Shown here in pieces: positions 1 to 7,204 of a stretch of 15,757 nucleotides of DNA. The DNA comes from HGM13010 sp934527315. GTDB taxonomy: Bacteria > Bacillota > Clostridia > Oscillospirales > Oscillospiraceae. Within the stretch, counting starts at the first letter, position 1. The number at the start of each line of letters is the position of its first letter. Under the pieces are notes generated by a model. The model searched no databases and had not been told where the DNA came from. It worked only from the letters and a program-made list of their open reading frames with translations. Location of the stretch: contig CAKTAK010000040.1 in the NCBI GenBank assembly GCA_934527315.1, positions 1-15,757 of the forward strand. Reading direction: 5' to 3'. Made by a program: the position numbers and the translations under genes.

Positions 1-783
1 AGACTGAGTCACCAACAGCTCGTCGCCCCGGTAAAAATCAATGGCCTCATTGCCATCAACCGAAATCACCGTGGGCCGTCCGCGCACCCGCTCCGCCGTC
101 ACGGACAAGGGCCATTTGGACGAAATCACAAAGGCACGTGCCGACAGCAAGTGCGCCGAGAGCGGGGTCACAATAATATTTCTTGCCTCCGGTTCTACAA
201 TCGGTCCGCCGGCAGACAAGGAATAGCCGGTAGAGCCCGTGGGCGTGGAGAGTATAATACCGTCACCGGTAAACTGAGAGGCCACCTGTCCGCAAATCTT
301 CGTTGTGACTTTAATGCAGTTATGTACGCTTTTCAGCACAACATCATTCAGCGCGGTATCTTCATAAATGATTTTGCCATCCCGTTTCAGCTTAATATCC
401 AACATCATTCGATGACTCTTCCAGAAACGGCCCCGGCAAGCCTCAATCAGCTGTTCCATAGCATCACTTTCCAGTTCCGCAAGGAAGCCTTTATCACCCA
501 GATTCATACCAATCACCGGAATTCTATCATACATACACCGCCGCGCCAAATGCAGCACCGTACCATCGCCGCCGATGGCAATCAGCAGCTTTGCAGGTGC
601 CAAATTCTCTGTCAGCGGAACCACTTTCTCCAAATGGTGAATCCGAGGCGTTTTGTGGTCCATGAACAGCGGGTATGCCTCGCTGGCAATTCCCGCAGCG
701 GACAATGCCTTATATACTTTTATCGTCTGTTCAAATCCTTCGTCCCGGTAGGGATTCGGACAAATGACAATCCGTTCTGACAT
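1..783 (-). CDS. nadK: NAD kinase (C-terminus cut by window edge)
   Basis: ATP-dependent NAD kinase, a cytosolic enzyme that phosphorylates NAD to NADP. I translated the minus strand from the ATG at 783; 261 residues are visible without a stop, and the family is usually about 280-300 aa, so only a short C-terminal piece is missing. Diagnostic motifs are GGDGT at residues 71-75 (ATP/catalytic site), NLGDKGFLAEL at 94-104 (the family usually has NLGxLGFL), NDVVL at 146-150, and the glycine/threonine-rich block TGDGIILSTPTGSTGYSLSA at 172-191, the NAD-binding signature. The start is supported by AAAGGA a few bases upstream. It is the third gene of the dxs-tlyA-nadK run, 11 bp after the tlyA stop. 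In Clostridia this run often continues into argR and recN, which would lie left of the window. Confidence 0.95.
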   Translation of the reverse strand, partial: MSERIVICPNPYRDEGFEQTIKVYKALSAAGIASEAYPLFMDHKTPRIHHLEKVVPLTENLAPAKLLIAIGGDGTVLHLARRCMYDRIPVIGMNLGDKGFLAELESDAMEQLIEACRGRFWKSHRMMLDIKLKRDGKIIYEDTALNDVVLKSVHNCIKVTTKICGQVASQFTGDGIILSTPTGSTGYSLSAGGPIVEPEARNIIVTPLSAHLLSARAFVISSKWPLSVTAERVRGRPTVISVDGNEAIDFYRGDELLVTQS

Positions 784-794
784 GGTAATTCCTT

Positions 795-1592
795 TCAGAG
801 CACCTCATGAGATGCCTTTACAATTTCTTCCGGCGTAGGCAGCTTTCCGGGGTCATAGGTTCCCTTTTTCAGCCAAGCCAGATATTCGATATTCCCTTCC
901 GGTCCTTTGATGGGAGAAAAATCAAGTCCCATCAATGTAAACGGGCTTTCCTCCACAAAGTTCAGAAAATTCTGCACCACGGAAACATGAACCGCCGGGT
1001 CTCTTACAACACCCTTTTTGCCGACCTCTTCCCGACCGGCCTCAAACTGCGGTTTAATCAGACAAATATAGTCCGCGCCGTCCTTTAAAAGCTTTTCTAC
1101 GGCAGGAATCACCAACTGAATGGAAATGAACGATACGTCCATAACCGCCATATCCAGCAGCTCCGGAATCTGCTCTTCCGTAATATACCGAACGTTGCAG
1201 CGCTCCATATTGACCACGCGCTCGTCCGTACGCAGGCTCCATGCCAGCTGACCGTAGCCCACGTCCACCGCATAGACCTTCTTTGCTCCATTCTTCAGCA
1301 GAACATCGGTAAATCCGCCGGTAGATGCGCCGCAATCAATGCAGACCTTATCTTTCGGGTCCACCGGAAAGACTTTCAGCGCTTTTTCCAGCTTGAATCC
1401 GCCCCGGCTGACATAGGGCAATGCATTGCCACGTACTTCAATGTCCGCCTCCGGGTCCACGGGGGTTCCCGGTTTTTCCTGTTTCTGTCCGTTTACGTAG
1501 ACAATTCCGCTCATGATCGTGGTTTTTGCCCGTTCCCGGCTCTCTGCCAGACCCCGTTCAAAAACAAGTTGATCCAAACGTTGTTTCTTCAT
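795..1592 (-). CDS. tlyA: TlyA family rRNA (cytidine-2'-O)-methyltransferase
   Basis: 265-aa TlyA/hemolysin-A family protein, an SAM-dependent RNA 2'-O-methyltransferase; characterised members modify 16S/23S rRNA cytidines. Residues 1-60 form an S4 RNA-binding domain (RLDQLVFERGLAESRERA, then IMSGIVYVNG). Residues 61-245 are an FtsJ/RrmJ-like Rossmann methyltransferase with the SAM loop IDCGASTGGFTD at 85-96. Candidate catalytic residues are K67, D152 (VMDVSF), K180 (LIKPQFE) and E236 (GNIEY). The frame stays open upstream to 1775, but the ATG at 1592 is the true start: it begins the S4 domain, is preceded by GAGGGGA, and overlaps the dxs stop in an ATGA junction, which implies translational coupling. 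Length is normal for the family. The haemolysin label is historical, and nothing here suggests a toxin. Confidence 0.95.
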   Translation of the reverse strand: MKKQRLDQLVFERGLAESRERAKTTIMSGIVYVNGQKQEKPGTPVDPEADIEVRGNALPYVSRGGFKLEKALKVFPVDPKDKVCIDCGASTGGFTDVLLKNGAKKVYAVDVGYGQLAWSLRTDERVVNMERCNVRYITEEQIPELLDMAVMDVSFISIQLVIPAVEKLLKDGADYICLIKPQFEAGREEVGKKGVVRDPAVHVSVVQNFLNFVEESPFTLMGLDFSPIKGPEGNIEYLAWLKKGTYDPGKLPTPEEIVKASHEVL

Positions 1593-3460
1593 ACTTTCCC
1601 CTCGTAATTCTCTGTATCGTTCAGTCGTTCCAGCATCGTCAATACGGTATATGCAATCCCGGTTTTGTCCAATGCATACAGTGCCCGCAATTCGTCCACC
1701 GTGCCGTGGGGAACAATTCCGTCCCGCAGATTTATGAGCTGCGCTTTCTTCAGAACGATTTTCCGCTCCTCGCACAAAGCCAGCAATCGAGTTCCCACGC
1801 AGCCCGCTGCGCAGACCTCCTCAGCCACCAAAAGATGTTTCGTTTTCTGCACGGATTGGGCAATCGTTTCCATATCCAATCGGTCAATCCGACCAAGTTT
1901 GATGATTTCCAACCGAACGCCATAGGGCTCCAGTTCTTTCTGCGCCGCCAGAACCTCGTTAATCATGGTTCCGTAGCACACCACTGTCAAATCCGAACCC
2001 TCCTGCAAAACAGCAGCGTCCTCCGTATGACACTGACGGTAAGCGCCCTCGCCGCCCCGGGGATAACGAATTGCCACCGGACCGGACATCTCCAAAAGTG
2101 CCTGCGGCAGCATTTTTCGTACTTCCGCAAAGCTTGCCGGACACAGAATCTGCATACCGGGAATGGTGCTCAAATAGCTGACGTCAAAAACGCCGTGATG
2201 GGTTTCTCCGTCTGCACCCACCAAACCGGCACGGTCCACACCAAACACCACGTGCTCGTTGGACAGCGAAACATCATGGAGCAGCATATCAAATCCCCGC
2301 TGCAAAAAGCTTGAATAAACGCACATAACCGGTTTCAATCCCTGCTGCGCCATGCCCGCTGCCATGGTAACTGCGTGTTCCTCGCAAATGCCCACATCAA
2401 AAAATCGCTCCGGATACTGCTGCTGAAAGCCTTTTAGTCCGGTACCGTCCAGCATTGCTGCCGTAATGGCCGTAACCGTTGGGTCCTCTTCCGCCACCGT
2501 TGTCAGTGTCTGTCCGAAAACATAGGAAAAATCCTGACTTCCTTTTGCCCGAACACCCTGCGCCGGGTCAAACGCGGAAACACCGTGATACAGCTCCGGC
2601 TGCTGCTCCGCATAGGAATAGCCCTTGCCTTTGACCGTGATCACATGAACCAAAACGGGAATCCGCATTTCTCTGGCATAAGAAATCGCCTGCTCCAATG
2701 TATGTTCATCATGTCCGTCAATGGGTCCGAGGTAATAGAACCCCATATCCCCAAAAATATTACTGGGCAGCAGACGGGATTTCACCCATTCCTTGGTCGC
2801 ATGAAGTACCCGGTAAACAGGCTTGACTCTACCCAATGTTTTATGATACACCCGCTTGAAATTAAAATACGCGGGTTTCGTGCGCATGTGCGACAGCATT
2901 TTTGCCATACCGCCCACACTTTGGCTGATGCTCATGGCATTGTCATTCAAAATGATAACCATGGGTTCTCCGCTCTGCCCCGCGTCGGCAATAGCCTCAT
3001 AAGCCAAGCCGCCGGTCATAGAGCCATCACCAATCACAGCGCAAACGTCGTAATCTTCCCCTTTCAGAGTCCGCGCCCGGGCCATACCCAAGGCTACGGA
3101 AATCGATGTAGACGCATGACCGGTAATGAACGCATCGCAGGGGCTCTCCCCCGGTTTGGGAAAGCCGGAAAGACCGCCGTATTTCCGCAACGTCGAAAAA
3201 TCGTCTCTGCGTCCGGTCAAAATTTTATGCACGTAGCCCTGATGTCCCACATCGAAAACAATGCGGTCGGTTTCCGGATTATACACCCGGTCCAATGCCA
3301 CAGTCAGTTCCACCGCACCCAGATTCGAGGCAAAATGACCTCCGGTTCTGGAAACCTGTTCTATTAAAAACTCCCGCAGTTCCCCGCAAAGTGCGGGAAT
3401 CTCATCGGCTGGTATCTGTTTCAAATCTGCCGGGGAGTTGATTGTCTGTAATATTTTCAA
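1589..3460 (-). CDS. dxs: 1-deoxy-D-xylulose-5-phosphate synthase
   Basis: Thiamine-diphosphate enzyme that condenses pyruvate and glyceraldehyde-3-phosphate to DXP, the first step of the MEP isoprenoid pathway and also a precursor for thiamine and pyridoxal. 623 aa, a normal length. Visible motifs are SRTGGHFASNLGAVELTVAL (37-56), DVGHQGYVHKILTGR (70-84), the ThDP signature GDGSMTGG (144-151) with N172, and in the transketolase-like pyrimidine domain the ICEEHAVTMAAG and VGADGETHHGVFD blocks. The start codon is TTG at 3458-3460. No in-frame ATG lies upstream and the N-terminus (MKILQTINSPADLKQI) matches the family start, so TTG is accepted; a weak GGGGT element precedes it. The gene is first in the operon and has its own promoter at 3511-3539. 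A 7-codon frame starting at the ATG at 3480 ends across the TTG; whether it is translated is unknown. Confidence 0.96.
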   Translation of the reverse strand: MKILQTINSPADLKQIPADEIPALCGELREFLIEQVSRTGGHFASNLGAVELTVALDRVYNPETDRIVFDVGHQGYVHKILTGRRDDFSTLRKYGGLSGFPKPGESPCDAFITGHASTSISVALGMARARTLKGEDYDVCAVIGDGSMTGGLAYEAIADAGQSGEPMVIILNDNAMSISQSVGGMAKMLSHMRTKPAYFNFKRVYHKTLGRVKPVYRVLHATKEWVKSRLLPSNIFGDMGFYYLGPIDGHDEHTLEQAISYAREMRIPVLVHVITVKGKGYSYAEQQPELYHGVSAFDPAQGVRAKGSQDFSYVFGQTLTTVAEEDPTVTAITAAMLDGTGLKGFQQQYPERFFDVGICEEHAVTMAAGMAQQGLKPVMCVYSSFLQRGFDMLLHDVSLSNEHVVFGVDRAGLVGADGETHHGVFDVSYLSTIPGMQILCPASFAEVRKMLPQALLEMSGPVAIRYPRGGEGAYRQCHTEDAAVLQEGSDLTVVCYGTMINEVLAAQKELEPYGVRLEIIKLGRIDRLDMETIAQSVQKTKHLLVAEEVCAAGCVGTRLLALCEERKIVLKKAQLINLRDGIVPHGTVDELRALYALDKTGIAYTVLTMLERLNDTENYEGKV

Positions 3461-3510
3461 AGCACAACCCCGTTATTCATAAAGTTAACGTATATGCATA
3501 CGTAGTGGTT

Positions 3511-3539
3511 ATTATACCAATTTCCTGCATATTTTACAA
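3511..3539 (-). promoter_or_regulatory. Sigma-A-type promoter of dxs-tlyA-nadK
   Basis: On the minus strand the -35 element TTGTAA (3534-3539) and a perfect -10 TATAAT (3511-3516) are separated by exactly 17 bp. Transcription would start near 3504, giving a leader of about 44 nt before the TTG start of dxs. Confidence 0.78.
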
Positions 3540-3561
3540 GCGTATACACAGATTTTAGTCA

Positions 3562-3589
3562 AAAATCCTGTTTCTTCCTGAGGGATTTT
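3562..3589. repeat. Inverted repeat between the divergent promoters
   Basis: AAAATCC (3562-3568) and GGATTTT (3583-3589) form a 7-bp dyad with a 14-bp spacer. It lies between the two divergent promoters, so it could be a regulator site, but AT-rich dyads of this size arise by chance. Confidence 0.3.
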
Positions 3590-3632
3590 GCAGAAATTGT
3601 TAGAACGGCGGTTTATATTTTGCGATTTTTCG

Positions 3633-3661
3633 TTGACGAGCAGAGAAAAACAGATTAAAAT
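3633..3661 (+). promoter_or_regulatory. Sigma-A-type promoter of the riboswitch-controlled operon
   Basis: TTGACG (3633-3638), a 17-bp spacer, then TAAAAT (3656-3661). Each hexamer has one mismatch to consensus. The predicted start near 3668 puts about 45 nt ahead of the riboswitch aptamer, as expected for a cis-acting leader RNA. Confidence 0.75.
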
Positions 3662-3713
3662 ATACTTGTGTTTTTATGTGCACAATACAATGCTATCAAA
3701 ATATTGCTCCGAC

Positions 3714-3945
3714 TTTTGTGGCAGCTGCGCGACCCTGCCCCGGCAAGACACGCAGTCTTGTTCTGCTGAACAAGGGAATCCGGTCAGAACCCGGAACACG
3801 GCAAACCTCGTTTGAATTGCTGTGCTGTAATTGCGGAGCGCGGGCCTTTCTGCAAAAGCAGGTCATTGGGAGATTTTCCTGAGAAGGCGGGTTCCGCGCG
3901 GTGATGCGTCTGCATCTGAACGCATGAGTCAGAAGACCTACAAGA
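3714..3945 (+). ncRNA. Cobalamin riboswitch aptamer
   Basis: This leader RNA should bind adenosylcobalamin or a related corrinoid and repress the operon. Family landmarks occur in the correct order: a 5' GTGGC element near 3718-3722; AAGGGAATCCGG at 3772-3783; P4 CCGG/CCGG (3780-3783 with 3791-3794); P5 CACGGCAA/TTGCTGTG (3797-3804 with 3817-3824); the conserved CTGTAA at 3825-3830; GTCATTGGGAG and GAGAAGGC at 3862-3888 (P6 region); a GATGC/GCATC hairpin (3903-3916); and the B12 box GAGTCAGAAGACCTAC at 3926-3941. P1 can close by pairing TTTGTGG (3715-3721) with CCTACAAG (3937-3944). Boundaries are hand-drawn. A covariance-model hit to Rfam RF00174 is expected. Confidence 0.92.
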
Positions 3946-3952
3946 ATCGTTC

Positions 3953-3977
3953 CGTCAACCCATAGGGGTTGGCGATG
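3953..3977 (+). promoter_or_regulatory. P13-like hairpin and antiterminator arm of the riboswitch
   Basis: CGTCAACCC (3953-3961) pairs with GGGTTGGCG (3966-3974) through one G-U pair around a small ATAG loop, the position of P13 in cobalamin riboswitches. The segment GGCGATG (3971-3977) shares four bases with this hairpin's 3' arm. It can alternatively pair with CATCGTC at 4003-4009, the 3' arm of the terminator, forming 7 bp including one G-U. That is the arrangement expected for an antiterminator that P13 formation would destroy. Confidence 0.6.
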
Positions 3978-3991
3978 TTTGTGCTGAAATC

Positions 3992-4015
3992 GACGATGCT
4001 GCCATCGTCTTTTTT
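3992..4015 (+). terminator. Riboswitch-controlled intrinsic terminator
   Basis: A perfect 7-bp stem GACGATG (3992-3998)/CATCGTC (4003-4009) with loop CTGC is followed at once by six T (4010-4015). It lies 47 nt after the aptamer and well before the first gene, so it fits a ligand-induced transcription terminator. Confidence 0.85.
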
Positions 4016-4027
4016 GTACTGCATAAA

Positions 4028-4060
4028 AGCGGATGGACAACGGCTCCACCCGCTCTTTTT
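4028..4060 (+). terminator. Second terminator-like hairpin in the leader
   Basis: AGCGGATGG (4028-4036) pairs with CCACCCGCT (4046-4054) with one A-C mismatch and a 9-nt loop, followed by C and five T. It follows the first terminator by 12 nt. GGCTCC (4042-4047), in its loop and 3' arm, could instead pair with GGAGCC at 4074-4079, so it might also be switchable, but that is speculative. Confidence 0.6.
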
Positions 4061-4138
4061 ATTTGAATCTTTCGGAGCCTGACCTCTTTCAATGCCCGCG
4101 GGCTTAATATAAAAATGAGAAATGAAAGGAAATGAGAC

Positions 4139-7123
4139 ATGAAATATACAAAGAGAATTCTTTCTCTCCTGCTGTCTTTGACTTTGGTGTTGGGATTGCT
4201 CCCTGCCGGAGTGCTGGCGGCGGATGAGTCTGAAAAAATCAGTGTAACTGTTCGGTTTGATGCCTCAACGGTTGCATATAATCTTAATCAGCTGTATGGT
4301 GATTTAAAATGTATGGTTGATGAGAATACAACTAATTTACCAAACGAAATTGAAGTAACTGTGGAAAAAGGCTCTACGGTTCAGCAGGTTCTGCAAGCCG
4401 CAAAAGCAAAGCAGGATTTTACTGTCGAAGGCTTGGAGAAAGGCTATATTACACAAGTTGGTTTTGTGAGCAATTCCATACTTGGAAATTTGGTGAGCAT
4501 TTCTGTTGGTGATTACTACTCTTACAATGTTTTCAATTCTGCAGGGTGGTCGTTCTACATAAACGATGTTCCCCTTTCTGCCGGCATCAGTTCGGACACA
4601 GTATCTGCCGACGGCGCTGTTGTTGAAGGTCGCTATAGACTGTACGGTACATGGGATAACTCCACTAATAGCATGGTCTACTATGATGATGCATTTATTT
4701 CAGCTTATTCCGGCTTGTATGAACTGACGCAGCAGGATGTTGATACATCGAGCTTTACCGAAACACAGCTTGATAGCTATACTGCCGCAAAAAACGATGC
4801 GGTTGACCTGCTCAATAAGATCAAAAATAGCGCAAAACTGAATGACAATGTAACTGCTCTCCTAAAAGAGAGTAACAAAAATTTCCATACGTCCGATGGC
4901 CTTTGGATCGGATATTACGAGAGCAAGCAGACAACCCTCTGGGGTCCCGGCTCGCCCACCGAGCAGCTGCAAACTGCAAAAGATAAGCTGGAAAGAGCAA
5001 TCAATAAAACAGCTCCTGCACCGGAAGAAGTAGTTGTTCCCGAAGAGACAACGATTCAGATGGGTACACCCTATCAGCTCAAAGCGACTGTTCTTCCGGC
5101 GGAGGCCTCTCAGAGTGTCACCTTCGAAAAGTTCCCTTATCTGAATGGGGATTGCTATGAGCTTTCCGATACCGGTTTGATCACACCGATTAAAGCAACC
5201 GGCAACGGAAAATGCATGGTGACTGTAACATCCGTAGAGGATCCCACTAAATCTGCAAGCTTCTTCTTTAAGATCACGGATGCGCCCGCCAAGCCTGCCG
5301 TGGACATGAATACGCTGCTGGAGAACATCGCGGCAAGCTACACTAATTCAACGGATCCTTGGGTCATTCTGGAAATGGGCGCTTATGCAAAGGCTTTCCC
5401 CGGCAAGTCGAAACTGAGCGATGCCGCAAAGCAGAATTACATCAATCTGGCGATCAATCAGCTCCTTACAAAAAAGGGAGATTACGGTGACCTTGACGCC
5501 GCCGGATATGACAAAATTATCCTCGCACTCACCGCAAACGGCATCGATCCTGCGCAGCTTTACCCTGTCAACAGCAACACACCCGTCAGCGCAATCGCGG
5601 GTCTGAACAGCGTAGCGCAGTCCCCCAGCGCATGGAGCGCACCTTATACGCTCGCAGCCTATTATCTGCGCGGACAGAAGGACTGCGCGCAGGCGCAGAC
5701 ATTGGTCAATGCCCTGCTCGGCAATCAACTCGACGATGGAAGCTGGAGTGAATACGGCACCATTGATACCACCGCCAATGCGATTGCGGGGTTGTCATTC
5801 TATGCCGAAAGAGCCGATGTTTCTGCCGCCATCGAAAAAGGCGTTAATTATCTTGCCGATCAAATGAAGTCCGGCGGCGTATATGATGGCGGTCGTGGTG
5901 CAAACGCAAACTCTACCGCCATGGTCATTGTTGGTCTGTGTGCCGCCGGTGTAAACCCCGATACCGATGATCGTTTTATCAAGGACGGGAAAAGTGTACT
6001 TGACGGTCTGCTGTCCTATGCACCGGCTGATCACAGTGGCTTTGGTTACCAGAATAACACGAAAAGCGATCCCGGTGCCACGGAGCAGGGTTTCCGCGCG
6101 CTGATTGCTGCAAGTCAGGTTATGAGCACCGGTAAAGCCTACAACATCTATGATTTTAGCGCCAATCAGGTGGAACCCGGCCGCGCCACCGGCAGCGGTG
6201 TGGTTGTAACCCCCTCTGAACCGAATACTGAAAAGACCATCACCGTCAATTTCACTTTGAAATCCGATGTTGATTACTGGATTCCTACCACTAACGTCAC
6301 CGTGAAAGAGGGTTCCACTGTTTATCATGCTTTCACGTCTGCATTGAACACTGCCGGTATCACTTATGAGGGTGCGGAAAGCGGCTATGTTTCTTCCATC
6401 ACCAAGAATGGCAGAAAACTGGCCGAATTTACCAATGGCGTAAATTCCGGTTGGCTGTATAAGGTCAACGGTGAACTGCCGGAAGTCGGTCTGACTTCTT
6501 ACGCAATTCACAACGGTGACAACATTGTGTTCTATTACACCAACGATTGGACTCTGGAGCCCGGCGCATGGACCGGTAAAGAGGATACCACTCCCGCATT
6601 CTCCGACATCACCGCCGGCAGCTACTACGCAGACGCAGTGGAATGGGCCGTGAAAAAGGGTATCACCGTCGGTACCTCCGACACCACGTTCTCCCCCGAT
6701 GACAACTGCACCCGGGAGCAGATGGCCATGTTCCTTTGGAAAGCTGCCGGTTCCCCCGAACCCAAACAGACCGGCACCAACTTCACCGATTTGCCCGGCG
6801 GCAGCACCGCAAAGGCTATGCTGTGGGTGGCGGAACAGAATATCACCTCCGGCACGTCCGACACCACGTTCTCTCCCGAAACCACCTGCACCCGTGCACA
6901 GATGGCAGCATTCCTCTACCGCTATGCCGGCAGCCCTGCCATTTCCGGCACTTGTGCTTTCGCAGATGTGAGCGCAGAGGCTTATTATCATGATGCCGTG
7001 CTCTGGTGCGCGCACCAGAGCATCACTGCCGGTACCGGCGGTGACAATTTCTCCCCGGATGCACCCTGCACCCGCGGTCAGATGGTCACTTTCCTCTACC
7101 GTTTTCTGGGAAATCATTCGTAA
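4139..7123 (+). CDS. Secreted SLH-anchored transcobalamin-like corrinoid-binding protein (two DUF4430, toroid, three SLH)
   Basis: 994-aa surface protein, first gene after the cobalamin riboswitch; AAAGGA precedes the ATG. A Sec signal peptide (1-28, ending VLA-ADE) leads into DUF4430 domain 1 (about 35-170, core GWSFYINDVP at 136-145). Next come a helical linker (185-290), a bacterial Ig-like segment (about 298-380), and an alpha/alpha-toroid resembling the transcobalamin/intrinsic-factor alpha domain and prenyltransferase-like barrels (385-680, with DDGSW and repeated helical pairs). DUF4430 domain 2 (698-805, GWLYKVNGELP at 771-781) and three SLH repeats (about 818-994) complete it. DUF4430 is the family related to the C-terminal beta domain of transcobalamin, so toroid plus DUF4430 mirrors the vertebrate B12 carriers. 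SLH repeats should hold it to secondary cell-wall polymer. B12 or corrinoid binding is inferred from domains and regulation. Bases about 4250-4900 are distinctly more AT-rich than the rest. Confidence 0.85.
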   Translation: MKYTKRILSLLLSLTLVLGLLPAGVLAADESEKISVTVRFDASTVAYNLNQLYGDLKCMVDENTTNLPNEIEVTVEKGSTVQQVLQAAKAKQDFTVEGLEKGYITQVGFVSNSILGNLVSISVGDYYSYNVFNSAGWSFYINDVPLSAGISSDTVSADGAVVEGRYRLYGTWDNSTNSMVYYDDAFISAYSGLYELTQQDVDTSSFTETQLDSYTAAKNDAVDLLNKIKNSAKLNDNVTALLKESNKNFHTSDGLWIGYYESKQTTLWGPGSPTEQLQTAKDKLERAINKTAPAPEEVVVPEETTIQMGTPYQLKATVLPAEASQSVTFEKFPYLNGDCYELSDTGLITPIKATGNGKCMVTVTSVEDPTKSASFFFKITDAPAKPAVDMNTLLENIAASYTNSTDPWVILEMGAYAKAFPGKSKLSDAAKQNYINLAINQLLTKKGDYGDLDAAGYDKIILALTANGIDPAQLYPVNSNTPVSAIAGLNSVAQSPSAWSAPYTLAAYYLRGQKDCAQAQTLVNALLGNQLDDGSWSEYGTIDTTANAIAGLSFYAERADVSAAIEKGVNYLADQMKSGGVYDGGRGANANSTAMVIVGLCAAGVNPDTDDRFIKDGKSVLDGLLSYAPADHSGFGYQNNTKSDPGATEQGFRALIAASQVMSTGKAYNIYDFSANQVEPGRATGSGVVVTPSEPNTEKTITVNFTLKSDVDYWIPTTNVTVKEGSTVYHAFTSALNTAGITYEGAESGYVSSITKNGRKLAEFTNGVNSGWLYKVNGELPEVGLTSYAIHNGDNIVFYYTNDWTLEPGAWTGKEDTTPAFSDITAGSYYADAVEWAVKKGITVGTSDTTFSPDDNCTREQMAMFLWKAAGSPEPKQTGTNFTDLPGGSTAKAMLWVAEQNITSGTSDTTFSPETTCTRAQMAAFLYRYAGSPAISGTCAFADVSAEAYYHDAVLWCAHQSITAGTGGDNFSPDAPCTRGQMVTFLYRFLGNHS
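6677..6873 (+). repeat. Direct DNA repeat within the SLH-coding region
   Basis: The 17-mer TCCGACACCACGTTCTC occurs at 6677-6693 and 6857-6873, 180 bp (60 codons) apart, in equivalent positions of SLH repeats 1 and 2. The related protein motif (FSPDxxCTRxQM) recurs in the third repeat. This indicates internal duplication of the SLH unit. Confidence 0.85.
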
Positions 7124-7146
7124 TTTTCCCAAAACTATGCTATACT
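7118..7146 (+). promoter_or_regulatory. Possible internal extended -10 promoter before the second operon gene
   Basis: TGC followed by TATACT (7141-7146) is an extended -10 element; the matching -35 position (7118-7123, TCGTAA) is weak. A start near 7153 would fall inside the hairpin at 7151-7182. It could give riboswitch-independent expression of the downstream genes; evidence is modest. Confidence 0.4.
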
Positions 7147-7150
7147 GATT

Positions 7151-7182
7151 TCTGGCCGGTGACAGCTTTGCCACCGGCCAGA
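7151..7182 (+). promoter_or_regulatory. Perfect 11-bp GC-rich hairpin between operon genes 1 and 2
   Basis: TCTGGCCGGTG (7151-7161) and CACCGGCCAGA (7172-7182) are exact reverse complements around a 10-nt loop. Only TTTCC follows, a poor U-tract, so this is probably an attenuator or an mRNA-stabilising or processing hairpin rather than a full terminator. It sits 28 nt after the stop of gene 1 and 22 nt before the ATG at 7205. Confidence 0.7.
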
Positions 7183-7204
7183 TTTCCTGATCACGGAGGG
7201 TCTT

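Larger units (their letters stand above)
3461..4138. other. Divergent regulatory region between dxs and the B12-uptake operon
   Basis: 678 bp without a convincing protein gene. From left to right it holds the short 5' leader and promoter of dxs (minus strand), an AT-rich spacer with one imperfect dyad, a plus-strand promoter, a cobalamin riboswitch aptamer, a P13-like hairpin, two terminator-like hairpins and the leader to the ATG at 4139. Short open frames run through it on both strands, but they lack family resemblance and ribosome binding sites and overlap conserved riboswitch elements, so they are not called. A perfect 10-bp palindrome GCCCGCGGGC at 4094-4103 lies about 35 bp before the start codon; its role is unknown. 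Confidence 0.85.

Noticed and set aside
1593..1775. N-terminal extension of tlyA
   Set aside because: It overlaps the dxs coding region, and the ATG at 1592 has a ribosome site and begins the S4 domain.
3588..4049. Small open frames on both strands in the leader
   Set aside because: They cross the conserved cobalamin riboswitch and terminators, and have no ribosome sites or recognisable products.
4084..4115. Second promoter just before the large SLH gene
   Set aside because: A TATAAA-like element exists, but the best -35 candidate (TTTCAA) is at 15-bp spacing and poor; the promoter upstream of the riboswitch is much better.
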